Assembly: GCF_023566315.1 (NCBI RefSeq)
Contig: NZ_JAKNSU010000001.1
DNA length: 64,000 bases
Source: Edwardiiplasma whartonense
Lineage (GTDB): Bacteria > Bacillota_I > Bacilli_A > Mycoplasmatales > Mycoplasmataceae
Strand: one strand, 5' to 3'
A program made the position numbers and the translations under genes. Below, in pieces: positions 20,494-31,981 of this stretch. The notes under the pieces are model-generated. The model did not search any database and had not been told where the DNA came from. It saw only the letters and a program-made list of their open reading frames with translations. How positions within the stretch are numbered: the stretch's first letter is position 1; the number at the start of each line of letters is the position of its first letter.

Positions 20494-20616
20494 TTTTCTA
20501 TTTCCTTTCTTAAACGATAGCTAGTCTTATCAACTATTATCGATCCTTACACGTGTAAGGTACTACCGCCCCTAAGTGGGGCGAAACTTGTTCTTATTTA
20601 TCTAATTCTAATTATA
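20494..20616 (-). promoter_or_regulatory. tuf promoter and structured 5' leader
   Basis: A consensus -10 TATAAT (complement of 20611-20616) starts a leader of about 110 bases. It holds a GC-rich hairpin CGCCCC-TAAGT-GGGGCG (20567-20583) and a perfect 16-base palindrome CCTTACACGTGTAAGG (20545-20560), then an A/T-rich stem near the ribosome site AAAGGAAA. This much structure before tuf suggests post-transcriptional control. No riboswitch class recognised. Confidence 0.5.
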
Positions 20617-20653
20617 ATTGATTGACTTAGCAAGAACTAACTTTGATGATCAA

Positions 20654-22723
20654 TTATTTTGAGTTTTTTTTGATAATTTCTTCAGCGACGGTTTTTGGTG
20701 CTTCAGCATAGTGAGAGAAAATCATTGTGTAATTTCCCCGACCTTGAGTGAAAGAACGTAATTCAGTTGCATACCCAAACATCTCAGTCAACGGAACCTT
20801 AGATTTAATCGTTTGAGCATTTCCCCGTTGTTCTGATCCTTCAATCAAACCACGTTTTGAAGAAATATTTCCCATGACATCTCCATAATACTCATCAGGA
20901 ACAGTTACTTCGACACTCATAATTGGTTCTAACAGCACAGGTTGCATTTTCTTAGCTGCTTCTTTCAAAGCAAATGAAGCCGCGATTTTATACGCTAATT
21001 CGTTAGAATCGACATCATGCATTGACCCATCAACAATTGTTGCTTTAACATCAATCATTGGATAACCAGCAACAATTCCGTTTTGAAGAGCATCAACTAA
21101 ACCACTCTTAGCAGCGTTGATATACTCTTTAGAAACTCTTCCTCCAGTAATTTTGTCAACCCATTCAAAACCTTGGTCATGGTTAGGTTCAAATTCAATG
21201 ACAACGTGACCATATGATCCCCGTCCTCCTGATTGTTTAATATATTTTCCTTCGCCTTTACCAGGTAGTTTAATAGTTTCTCGATAAGAAACTTGAGGAG
21301 CACCAACATTAGATTCGACTTTAAACTCACGTTTTAAGCGATCAACGATGATATCAAGGTGTAATTCACCCATTCCCGCAATAATTGTTTGCCCAGTTTC
21401 TTGGTCAGTATAAGTTCTAAAGGTTGGATCTTCTTCAGCTAATTTTGCCAACGCCAAACCCATTTTTTCTTGGTCAGCTTTAGTTTTTGGTTCTAAAGCT
21501 AACTGAATTACTGGTTCTGGGAACTCCATTGATTCAAGAATAATTGGGTGGGAATCATCAGTTAAAGTGTCTCCAGTGGTTGTATCTTTTAACCCTACAG
21601 CTGCAGCAATGTCCCCAGCATAAACTTGATCGATCTCAGTTCGGTGGTTGGCATGCATTTGTAAGATTCGTCCTACGCGTTCTTTTCGATCTTTAGTTGA
21701 GTTTAAAACATAACTTCCTTTTTCTAAAACTCCAGAATAAACCCGGAAGAAAGTTAATTTTCCCACAAACGGATCAGTCATCACTTTAAACGCTAATGCT
21801 GAAAAGGGTGCTTCATCACTTGAAGTACGACTATCATCACTTCCATCAAGTAATACTCCTTTAATCGCAGGAACATCAAGAGGTGAGGGTAAATAATCAA
21901 CTACTGCATCTAATAATAATTTTACTCCCTTATTTTTAAAAGCAGAACCTGCTAACACCGGGAAGAAGTTTGCTGATAATACTCCTTTACGGATTGCGCC
22001 TTTTAATTCAGGAATACTAATTTCTTCACCATCTAAAAATTTCAGCATTAATTCTTCATCATACTCAACTGCTGCTTCAATCAATTCCATTCTTAAAGCT
22101 TGAGCATGATCTTTTAAATTCTCAGGAATTTTGATTTCTGTAGGGTTTTCATTAGGAGCACCATCATAGTGGTAAGCTTTCATTTCCACTAAATCAATAA
22201 TTCCATCAAAATCATCTTCAGCACCAATTGGTAGTTGAATCGGAGCAGCATGTGCTCCTAAACGTTCACCAATGGTTTTGACTGAATATTCAAAGTCAGC
22301 TCCAGTCTTATCCATTTTGTTAACAAAAACAATTCTTGGTACTTTATAAGTAGTTGCTTGACGTCAAACAGTTTCAGTTTGAGGTTCCACTCCACTTTGT
22401 CCATCCAACACTGCAATTGCTCCATCCAATACTCGTAGTGAACGCTCAACTTCAACAGTGAAATCCACGTGTCCAGGAGTATCAATAATGTTAAAACGGT
22501 GGTTTTTTCAAAATGCTGTAGTAGCTGCAGAAGTAATGGTAATTCCCCGTTCTTGTTCTTGAGCCATTCAGTCCAATTGTGAAGCACCTTCATGGGTTTC
22601 ACCAATTTTATGAATTTTCCCTGTATGGAACAAGATTCGTTCACTGGTCGTTGTTTTTCCTGCATCAATATGAGCCATGATTCCGAAATTTCGGTAATCT
22701 TTTAAAGCATATTCTCTTGCCAT
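20654..22723 (-). CDS. fusA: Elongation factor G
   Basis: EF-G drives ribosomal translocation with GTP. The 689-residue product is full length, with P-loop AHIDAGKTT near residue 17, RGITITSAA, DTPGHVD and NKMD. The later domains end normally. It follows rpsG by 44 bases. Trp is coded mostly by TGA in the N-terminal third. The frame is intact. Confidence 0.98.
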
Positions 22724-22767
22724 TATTTTCTTTGTTTCCTCCTATTTCAATTAATAAAGCCGTTGAA

Positions 22768-23235
22768 TTATCAACGGTAGTGGGCAAAGGCTTTATTTGC
22801 TTCAGCCATTTTGTGGGTATCTTCACGTTTTTTCACTGCGCCCCCGATATTTTTTGAAGCATCAATGATTTCATTTGCTAAACGAATCGTCATTTCTTTT
22901 TCGTTTCTTAAACGAGCATAGTTAATTAATCAACGTAAAGCTAAAGTAACTCGTCTTTCATCAGAAACTTCGACTGGTACTTGATAGTTAGCCCCCCCGA
23001 TTCGACGCACTTTTAATTCTAAATGTGGTTGAATGTTTTCAATTGCTTTATTGAAAACATCAATGGGATTTTCTTGGGTTTTTTCTTTGATAATCTCAAA
23101 GGCTTGGTACAAAATTGTTTGGGCAGTTCCTTTTTTACCATCCAACATAATTTTATTAACTGTTCTAGTAACTAGTTTTGAATTATAAACTGGATCTGGT
23201 AAGACATCTCTTTTTTCAGCTTGATTTTTACGCAT
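22768..23235 (-). CDS. rpsG: 30S ribosomal protein S7
   Basis: S7 starts assembly of the 30S head. The 155-residue product is the usual length and contains VYNSKLVTRTVNKIMLDGKK and RRIGGANYQVPVEV. The last codons are CGT, TGA (Trp) and TAA, so the true stop is the TAA at 22768. AAGGAGGG stands before ATG. It lies between rpsL and fusA in the classical str order. Confidence 0.98.
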
Positions 23236-23307
23236 AGTTTCCCTCCTTTTTCTCTCTAAATTTATTTAATATTTTCATCATGTTTTTAAAAGACTTTAAT
23301 AATCAAC

Positions 23308-23721
23308 TTAAGCTTTTGGTTTTTTTGCTCCATAACGTGAGCGAGCTTGTTGACGATTATTAACAGCTTGGGTATCTAAAGTTCCACGGATAATGTGATA
23401 ACGAACTCCTGGTAAGTCCTTAACTCTTCCTCCTCGGATTAAGACCACAGAGTGTTCTTGTAAATTATGTCCTTCTCCTGGAATATAAGCATTAACTTCC
23501 ATCCCGTTGGTTAATCTTACCCGTGCATATTTACGTAAAGCAGAGTTAGGTTTTTTAGGTGTCATTGTCGCTACCCGAGTACATACTCCGCGTTTTTGTG
23601 GTGAAGAAACTTTAGTAACTTTTTTTTGTAAAGTATTAATCCCACGGTTAAGGGCTGGTGCTTTAGTTTTTCAAGTTTTCTTTTCACGGTTAGATTTAAC
23701 TAATTGGTTAATTGTTGGCAT
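23308..23721 (-). CDS. rpsL: 30S ribosomal protein S12
   Basis: S12 sits at the decoding centre and is the streptomycin target. The 137-residue product contains the invariant TPKKPNSALRKYARVRL and GGRVKDLPGVRYHIIRG. It is the first gene of the str operon. A hairpin lies in its leader. The start is supported by AAAGGGGGAAA. Confidence 0.98.
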
Positions 23722-23740
23722 GTCTATTTCCCCCTTTCAC

Positions 23741-23800
23741 ATTGCCGTGTGTTTTGAACCCACACAAAAAATATTATAACTAATATCGTGATAAAAACAA
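23741..23800 (-). promoter_or_regulatory. str operon promoter and leader hairpin
   Basis: On the minus strand, TTGTTT (complement of 23795-23800), a 16-base spacer and TATAAT (complement of 23773-23778) form a good promoter. It is followed by a stem of GTGTG/CACAC (23747-23765) with flanking pairs just upstream of the rpsL ribosome site. The -35 lies ten bases from the end of the upstream reading frame. Confidence 0.65.
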
Positions 23801-23804
23801 AGGT

Positions 23805-24050
23805 TTATGACGATATTTTTTTAATTAGGAACTCTAAAAGTGCAATTCGTTGTTCTCTACTCAGATTAGTTGCTTTTAAACTATTCTGATGAGAGGGTTG
23901 GTTGTTAAATTTTTGAATTAATCAAAGATAATCTTGATGACTTAATTGACCAACAAACTTGAGCAAGCGATTATTGCAACATCTCGTTTTGGTTTTTCTT
24001 AAGTTTTGGTTTAAGCGCAATTTTTGATTTTTGTTTATTGACCGATTGAC
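23805..24050 (-). other. Out-of-frame continuation of the 351-residue gene (frameshift)
   Basis: This frame has no start codon but reads like protein for about 80 residues, including LLKFVGQLSHQDYLWLIQKF, and ends at TAA 23805. It overlaps the last part of the gene at 23971, whose own frame ends abruptly in Lys-rich sequence. One extra base in an A-rich run would explain it. Either the gene is broken, or it uses a +1 shift, or the assembly has an error. Confidence 0.55.
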
Positions 24051-25026
24051 TTAATAAATTACCTAAAAAAGTAAATAAGTCAGGATAATCATTAATGACT
24101 AGTTTTCTAATTTCTGTTCACCCTAATTCAGTAAAGATTCTCTTGCTTTCTTGGTTAATAACTTTGTTAAAACTTTCATCAAAGTAGTTGTTTTTTGATA
24201 AACAAGTTTGAGAATCAATTAAACTATTTTTTATATCAAGGTGAATTGATTGTTGAATTGATTTGTTTAAACGTTTCTTTTTAGTTAGATTATCTGGTGA
24301 AACTTGTTTTTCAAACTGTTGTTGTTTAGTTTTAATTACCCAGTTGTTATACTCAATAATTTCTTTTAAAGTCGCCTTTTGCACTGATGTTAACTTTTCA
24401 CATTCTAAACATTCTTTAGCAAAAACGTTGGTCAATAAATTAGCGACCACTTCCATCTTTTCTAATGCTTCAATCTGAGCGATAGTTAAATACTTTGTTG
24501 TGATTGGTGAATCGATAAACTGAGGTTGGTTTTGATCGTTTTCTTCAGGATTAATCAATAATAAAGTATCTTCATCAATATCATGAAAGAGTTTATAGTC
24601 TTCTCCTGTTTCTTGACCAAGCATCAAATCAGAGGGAATTAAATCTGTCATATCAGGATTAATTGTTTGCCCGCAGGTTAAATCAATTCAAGTTTTTTGA
24701 TTATCAACCAAATAATAATGGTGCAAGAGGTTTTTACGTAAATAAATATAACCATCCTGGTTCAATTCGATTAACGCCTGGTTCAAAAGTTTGGGGCGCT
24801 TTAAAAAAGCACTGGGTAATAAAGAATAATAAACCTTCAAACTAAGATTATGGACATCATAGGTTTGAAAACTTTCCATAACAAAGTTTTTATAACAATT
24901 TAGCTCTGGGTTAACATCAACTACAATCTCTTTAATTGCTTTGAGTTTTCTAGTTTTTAAAATCAATTTCATATAGCGATTACTAATGTAATAAAAACGC
25001 TTTTTAAAATTAGGGTTTGTTTGCAT
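23971..25026 (-). CDS. Hypothetical protein, probably frameshifted at the C terminus
   Basis: The annotated frame gives 351 residues with a basic N terminus, a middle acidic region and a Lys/Gln-rich, helical second half. No membrane segment. I considered a DnaD/DnaB-type replication accessory protein because of size and composition, but see no decisive motif. The end is odd: the natural-looking continuation lies in another frame (23805-24050). It follows the 239-residue unknown gene by nine bases, so the two form a pair, and lies upstream of the str promoter. Confidence 0.65.
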
Positions 25027-25035
25027 AATCGCTCC

Positions 25036-25755
25036 TTAGTTATTCAAATCAATCAATTCTGGACCATCAAAAGTTAAACTACCAAGTGAAATCCAATGGT
25101 TATAAACTTTAATCAATGGTTCAAAAGAGTAAAAAACCTTTTTTAAAGCAAGTTTAAACTCTCTAAACTGATTAACCTTTATCTTACTCCTAAACTCTTG
25201 ATTTACAAAAATTGATTGATTCTGGTTAAATTGATACATCAAATTAATTAAAGTTTCTAAGTCTTGAGAAGTTTTCATTAACTCAGGAAAGATTGTCGTT
25301 AATAACTTTAATAGTTCTTTTCCTTCACCACTAGATTTTAAGGTTAAATAAAACTCTTGGAAGTGATAGTTTAAAGCTCCAAGTTGAGTTTCAATAGTTG
25401 TCTTAACTAATTTTTGAAACTGAAGTTGGGATGTTTTGTTCAAGATGATTTGGGGACTTTGATAGATTTTTCATAAAGCTTTTAATTGCGTATAAGTCCC
25501 TTGGAAGTGATTATAAGAATCAAGAAAAACCGCTTTAACTTGATCATCACAAATTCAGGTACCAGTAATGAAGCTATTGTTTAGTTGGTCAAAAAGTGCT
25601 TTAAACTCAACAATTTCAACCAGAGTAGTTAAATCACGATAAGTTTTTAAAAACACTAAATCAGCAGCTTGGTAAGGATAATCAGAGTGGAACTTTACTT
25701 CTTTATAAATTTGATTTAAATCATGACTTAAAAGTTGATTAAAATTAACTTCCAT
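25036..25755 (-). CDS. Hypothetical 239-residue protein
   Basis: ATG at 25755 is preceded by AAGGAGAAG; an earlier in-frame ATG at 25815 lacks a ribosome site and would start inside the upstream intergenic hairpin region. The product is soluble, helical, Leu/Phe/Gln-rich, with one conserved-looking end (SLTFDGPELIDLNN). No family recognised. It is translationally linked to the gene at 23971-25026. Confidence 0.65.
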
Positions 25756-25831
25756 CTTCTTCTCCTTCTTAAACCTTGTTCTAATTGTACTAAAAATAAA
25801 AAAGTGGTCACCCACTTTTTACTCTAGCTTT

Positions 25832-26806
25832 TTAGTAGTTTAAATAATGACGCGTAATCGTATAACCACCATCAAAGATTAATAAAACTGATAAAACAAT
25901 TGCTACTGCTCCTAACGCACTAGCTGAACTTGAACCTGTAGAAAAGACAATTCCAAAAACAAATGTTAGCAAATAAACTAAACCACCAAATAAACTCCGG
26001 TATAAATCAGCTGAGAATTTATTTTCATCCCATCGCACCATACTAATCACAATCATTGCCAACATTCCAATAACTCCAAAGACTAAAGTAAAGATCCCAT
26101 TAGGAATATAAACACTTTCACGAGTAATTCCTGCTGTCGCAATTGAAGCAGTAATTAACACTGCAACCGCCACTATTAAGGAAACCATATTTCAGAATTC
26201 TAAGTTTCTAAAGATATCCTTAAGAGAAAAACTTTTAAATAAATGGGTCAATCAATTCCCTTTTTTTGAAGTTTGACCCTCATCTTGACGGGAATCATCT
26301 TCATCAGTTTGAATTCTAATTGTTTCTGCTTTTTGGGTCATATCAAAAGTTTGGTCATCAATTTTAGATTGAGGAAGCAACTGGTTCATATTATCTTCGA
26401 AATGCTTAATTAAATCATCACTTACCAAGGTATCAATCGATCAAGTGTCATCAACCATAATTAAAATAACATCCACCCGTTTATTAGCATTTGGTGAATC
26501 TTGAATTAAAACTTTATGGACATTTTCCAGGGAATGGTGTTTAACCACAACTTGTTGTTGTGGTTGTGTCTCATCAACACTTGCCATCAAAATCTGGTCA
26601 GTAGTGGTGATAAATAATTCTTTATTTGTCGTTGCTTGGTTTTGATAGTCTAAACCAAAACCTCACAACCCACTTAAAACTTTTTCTTGAGAAGGAATAA
26701 ACTCAGATAGTGCAGGAATTAACTGGTCAACGACCACTTTATCAGTATCACTGGAGTTTCACCCATTAGCTTTTAACTCCGCTAAGATTTCATCTTTACT
26801 TTTCAT
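25832..26806 (-). CDS. Membrane protein with N-terminal PH-like cytoplasmic domain
   Basis: The 324-residue product has a soluble part of about 200 residues followed by four hydrophobic segments (from MVSLIVAVAVLITASIA to the last VAIVLSVLLIFDGGY). The soluble part includes KELFITTTDQILMASVDETQ and HSLENVHKVLI, a pattern I associate with bacterial PH-like (bPH) domains. Function unknown. It lies behind a short A/T-rich inverted sequence and has its own ribosome site AGAAAAG. Confidence 0.65.
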
Positions 26807-26860
26807 ATCTTTTCTCTTTCAATCCTTTAGTTGTTTTAATAATTCAAACCCTCCTTATTA

Positions 26861-28405
26861 TTATAATAAAGGGGCGGCTCAATTAACCAATAATATCATT
26901 CCCCGAATTAAAAAATTATGTTCACGAGAAGGTTTTTGACTGTACTTCTTGCTAACTTGAAAATCTCATTCAAATCGATGACTTAACTGTTGATTAAACT
27001 CGCGACTATAAACCAAGCCCATTGTCTGTTGATCAGAAAATAAAGCACGATAATCAAGATTAGTTGAACCAACAAAACTCATTTCATCATCAATTAAATA
27101 AGCCTTAGTGTGATTGAACACATTGTTCATCGTATAAATCTTAACTCCACTATCAAACAATAAGTCAGTGTGTTTTTTAGAAACATCTAATAATAAGAAC
27201 TTATCAGTCATTCCTGGAAGGACTAAACGGACATCAATACCTGACTTTGCTGCTGATGCTAACTCAACAATTAGTTCGTTTGGAGGAACAAAGTAAGGAG
27301 TTGATAACCAAATCCGTTTTTGGGCTGAAGCAATCAAATTTAAAAGAATGTCTAAGTGCGATGAACTACTATGGTTTGGACCACAAGCAACCACTTGAAC
27401 AATACTTTGCTCAGACTCAGAAAAAGAAGTTGTAACCTTAGTCTCCACCCCCAAACCAGAAACTTCAGCAGCTAAGTCTTTACCAGTACAATACGCTCAG
27501 TCAGAGACAAAGATTTTTTCCAAACCTCCAACTGCATCCCCAACCAAGCGAACCTGCTCATCATGTCAAAAACCATATTCAGCGGTACGATTAACGTACT
27601 GATCAGAAATGTTTGAACCACCATAATAACCGATTTTACCATCAATCACGATATCTTTACGGTGAGTCCGATAATTAGCCTTTCAACTTAAAAAAGGTAA
27701 AAGTAATTTAGAATAAGCAGTTAGATGCACTCCTGCTCTGGTTAACCTTACTTGTTCTTTATAAGTAAACTTTCCATAAGAACCAATAAAATCAAAAATC
27801 AAATAAACTTGAACACCACTTTGAGCTTTTTTGATTAGTAACTTGGTCAAGTTTCTAAAAAGTTCACCATCTTCAATAATATAATAATTAATTAAAATAT
27901 AATTCTGGGCTTGGTCCAAATCACGGAAAATGTTAATTCAAGCTTGACTAGCATTAAACTGCAAATCAACCTTACTTTTAGTGTAAGGTAAATCACCCTG
28001 TTCGTTATTAGCAATTAAAAAAGAACGTTTAAATTCCGGATTAGTTGCTAAAATCTCACTACTCTTAGCAACCATTTGCTTTTGTTTTTCAATAATATCG
28101 TATTTAAAGTTCACGTACTTGTACTTGTCATCAACAGAATATTTATATTGCCGCCCAAAGAAAATATAAGAAAAGACTCCAATAACTGGTACAAAAATTA
28201 GAAACAATGCTCACCGAATTTTGACATCCAACCGACGCTTTTGTTGCATTCCTACTAAAAAAGCCATAATTAAAGCAAGGATTTCAAAAGTAATTAAAGT
28301 ATATAAGAAGTTGGCGTCAACAAAAATACTTAAAAAGATGATTGCTAATAAAACTATCGAAAACATAAAAATTAACGATAAGAAGGCAGCTAAATTTTTT
28401 TTCAT
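26861..28405 (-). CDS. cls: Cardiolipin synthase (phospholipase D family)
   Basis: The enzyme joins two phosphatidylglycerol molecules to form cardiolipin at the membrane. The 514-residue product starts with two membrane helices and has two HKD motifs: HRKDIVIDGKIGYYGGSN in the first half and HTKAYLIDDEMSFVGSTNLD in the second. Three TGA Trp codons lie near the end, so the true stop is TAA at 26861. It is the last gene of a three-gene run with two unknown genes, starting 11 bases after the 229-residue one. Confidence 0.92.
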
Positions 28406-28416
28406 AATTTCTTTTT

Positions 28417-29106
28417 TTAAATTCCCTTTCTCATTTTTACTTCCTTGCGTTCCATTTTATCAAATCAGTTGTTAATTTTCTTCACCAAGTGATTATAATT
28501 TTGTGGGGTAATTTGCGCCAAAACTTTAATCATCTTTAACTGAATATCAAGTTTAGCCAAATAAACTTCATAATTATCTGGGATAAAATGTTGGTTTGAG
28601 TAAAGGTTTAAAATGATGTACATTTGTGCATAATAAGCAAATTCATAATAAAGTTTTCCTGTCGTGGTTTCAAGAAAAGGACTAGCAAAAATTCAGGCAA
28701 TAACACAATAATGATGATGGTTATTAAAGAGAATTAAGTCCTGAGCATCAACAATCTTATGTTCAATCGCTACTGGTTTTTCTAAATTAGGATGATTGTT
28801 AGGAAGATTTAAAGTTTCAGCATACTGGTGGTAAAAATTATCAACATAACGACTTAAAGTAAGGTTATTTTCATGACCAAAGAGTTTAGCAAAAAGTTTA
28901 ATTGTACAAAGTTTAATTAACCCCATATGTTGACCATAATCTTGATAATTCTTATCATTTTCTGCTAATAGAGTCACAAAAAAATCAATCATAATATTAT
29001 GAGTATTGGCCTGTTTAACGATCTCAACTATCCCTTTAGGAAGATCGGTTTTTTTAACTTTTTGATAAATTTTCTTAGCGGCATTCCACTTAATTTTCTT
29101 TTTCAT
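28417..29106 (-). CDS. Hypothetical 229-residue protein
   Basis: The frame gives a soluble, helical protein with a His/Asn-rich patch (NNHHHYCVIA) and a basic C terminus. No motif recognised. It sits between the 366-residue unknown gene (eight-base gap) and cls (11-base gap), so it shares their transcript. A role around the membrane or cell envelope is suggested only by cls. Confidence 0.65.
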
Positions 29107-29114
29107 CGATTTTC

Positions 29115-30215
29115 TTATTCTTTCCGGTGTTTAACACTGAGATTATATGCTGAAATAATTTCATGAACTTGATCAACATAACCCTTAATAAAATATTGTA
29201 AATTATCTAAAGCGTTTTTCGAATCAGTTCGTTCACTTGCCTTAGCAGTTGGGGCAATAAGTGCATCTTGTTCAATAACAAACGCTAAACCTTGGTCATT
29301 TAATGCTTGAATAAAACCATCAATGTGGTTAAAGAAATCACTTGTTACAGGCTCAAGGGCTTGTTGAAGAATTTCGCTTTCAAAATAATCTTGATACCGA
29401 TACATTAATAACATCAACCGGCGGTGATGAGTAAAATCAGGAGTATTTTTGTCAAAAACAATTTTATAATCGTTTTCAAAATAGTTTTGGGTATAAGCGT
29501 ACAAAAACTCAGCGTAAATATATTTTATCTTAGCAGATGACAAATCAATTCCCAAAGTTTTTGCCAGAGAATTCTTATCATTGATAAAGATTCACATTAA
29601 GTTAGCAAAAAAGTAACGTTGAATTGCCAACGGGGTTAAACTTTTAAACTTTTCTTGCCATTTATCAACCACAAAAAGCTCTTTTTGAAGAAAAAGAGCA
29701 GCCATATAGCCTAAATAACTAAAGAGAATATCATATTTATCTTGGTTTTTTTCAATATCGTATTCGAACTGTTTATTGCGTTCTTCAACAGCTTTACGTT
29801 TTTCTTCTAATTCTTTTAAACGCTCAGGGTCTATTTCACGAGCGGGACGGTTTTGTTTGTCAAAAAACGCTGCTTCTTGTTTTTCAACAACAAAAGTTTT
29901 GAGATCAATCCCATACTCTTTTAAATTTGCTTGGAATGATTGCAAGTTAATAATAGCCTCGACCCGCTCAAAAAGGACAATCACTCCTTTTGAGTTATGC
30001 GTCGTATCAGGATTCCATAAATCCAAAAGCATGGAATCTGGTCAATATTGAATAGAAGTTTGTAAATTCTTATCTAATAATGGTGAATAGGGTGTTTTAT
30101 ATCAATCAGAAAAAATAACAAACACCGGATCTTCATAATTACTAGCAGCAACAACCAATTCTGAGAAATCTTTAATTTCATAAAGATTCTCCATCACATT
30201 GGCTGGGGTTAGCAC
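29115..30215 (-). CDS. Hypothetical protein, possible degenerate thioredoxin-like N terminus
   Basis: GTG at 30215, five bases after AGGAGGGG, is the best start and gives 366 residues; ATG at 30194 is the alternative. The first 110 residues (DPVFVIFSDWYKTPYSPLLD, later SKGVIVLFERVEAI) follow the strand-helix-strand pattern of thioredoxin but with YKTPYS in place of WCGPC, so any redox role is lost. The rest is helical with a charged coiled-coil stretch (RLKELEEKRKAVEERNK). It heads the run leading to cls. Confidence 0.6.
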
Positions 30216-30286
30216 AAAATCCCCTCCTCAAAACTATTGTATCAAAATAAAACTTAAAATGTTTCAAAATAATACATTTTTGAAAA

Positions 30287-31198
30287 TTAGGCTGCGAGAA
30301 TAGGAAATTTTAAAACCTTTTTATCTAAAGCAACAGAGATTTGTTTGATATATAACTGCGAATTAACCAAACTGTTTCGCATCGTTTTAGGACTTTGATC
30401 ATTGGTTAACTTAATTTGAGGATGGGTTGGAATAAAACCAAACGACACGGTTTTGACATGTTGAGGCACTACTAACTTTAAAAGTTTATCAATATCAAAT
30501 TCACTTTTAGAAAAAACTCCCCACAAGTTAAAAGTTGTGTTTTCAATTGTTGAGATAATAATGACATCTAATGAAGGAACATGAAATACGTTTCTCGGAT
30601 AATATTTCATGATATTGTAAGTTTTAATTAACGCATCGCCATTGGTGTTAATCACTTTTGACATGTGTGAAGAATGTTTAATCTCATCATAGAGATTATT
30701 CATTTCACCTTGATTATCAATGTTGATTTTTCGCACCCCAGAATTACTAACACTCTTTTCTCCATCTCACTCCATCGTGCACGCATAATTGGGAATTAAT
30801 TCAAAGCCTTGTTGACATAAAAACTCATTATTGGGTGAAGGATCAAACAAGTAAATTAAATCCACAATGTTTTCATACTTGGTAATAATCTTTTTAATTA
30901 AGATTTTACTAATCTCATCTTTATTGTGTTCTCGTTTAGTATAAACCTTTCCCAACTGGGCAGCACTATACTTCCGGTCATAGACACTAATCATTGTTTT
31001 TCTGACCCCACAAAAAGCAATTAAGGCGCCATACTCATCAGTCAGGCCAAACGGAACGTAGTTATCATCTCATTTAATTCTAATCATTCAATCCTCAAAC
31101 GTAAGGCTGGCCTCTGAACTATTTTTCTTGACAATATTTAAGAACTCTAAATAATAATGTTTATTATTTTTGAAATCATTCACAATTTCATATTTCAT
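30287..31198 (-). CDS. GNAT-like acetyltransferase family protein
   Basis: The 303-residue product has an N-terminal segment resembling GNAT enzymes (ALIAFCGVRK, then AAQLGKVYTKREHNKDEISK) with a following FLCQQGFELIPNY, the usual last strand with phenylalanine before the C-terminal fold. The second half may be a degenerate repeat. The acetyl-CoA loop is not canonical. It is the last gene of the long operon that includes prfA and tsaC. The substrate cannot be told. Confidence 0.5.
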
Positions 31199-31289
31199 CT
31201 TTACTATAACCCTTTCAAAAAGAATAATTTTATTTTACTCAATTTTGAAACCTTGACACAGTAAAAGTTATAATTCTTGTCAAAGCGTT

Positions 31290-31979
31290 TTAATTCAATA
31301 AAGCAAACTGAATGTTTTGACTAATTTCAGGAATAGGTAACCAAACTTGTTCTTGACGAGGATTAAGTAAGAAACTAGTTTTAATTCTAATTTTACTATT
31401 TGATTCTACTAAAGTTTTTTGTAAAAACGCCTGGGCATAATCTTTTGCCAAATAACTCGTCTTACTAGTTTTTAACAAAAATAAGTACCACCCGTTAGTC
31501 TTGCTCTTTGCAATAATGTCGATAGTACCAATAAAAGGATGGTGAATATCGTTGTTGATAAATGTTTTAAAACCATCAAGAATAGTTAATTCATACTTAT
31601 AAATTAATTTGTTCAAAAGATTAATAAAGTCACGAGCCATTTGTAAAACAAACTCATCTTTTTCAGTTTCAGGATAAAAAACCAACTTTTCACTGTTTCT
31701 TCTTTGTAATGATTGCAGAATTAAATCATTAATTCTTTGGTTTCTTGCAATAATCGAATTAACAATACTTTGAGCAGGATGTTCAAGATAAGGATAAACT
31801 TTTGTTAATAACGTTGAAAGTTGAGGTAATTGCACTCAATTGTTATCATCAACCCAATTAGCTAATAGAGTTTGTTGATGATAAGAAAACCTTGACACAT
31901 CTTGGATTAAACGATATTGTTTAACGTTAAGATCGAAAGTAATTCCTGATGTTAAATCATTAAAGTCAATCCCTTTCAT
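31290..31979 (-). CDS. RecB-like PD-(D/E)xK nuclease-fold protein, possibly inactive
   Basis: The 229-residue product contains GTIDIIAKSKTNGWYLFLLK followed by TSKTSYLAKDYAQAFLQKTL, matching the pattern of RecB/Cas4-type nucleases (GxiDxi...ivDyKTs...y..Q...Y). The expected acidic residue before the Lys-Thr is Leu, so the nuclease may be dead. Such proteins usually act with helicases; none is adjacent. The start ATG is three bases past the tsaC stop, so expression follows tsaC closely. Confidence 0.5.
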
Positions 31980-31981
31980 TC

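Noticed and set aside
20567..20583. GC-rich hairpin before tuf as terminator of fusA
   Set aside because: It is followed on the minus strand by mixed sequence, not a T run, and lies downstream of the tuf -10.
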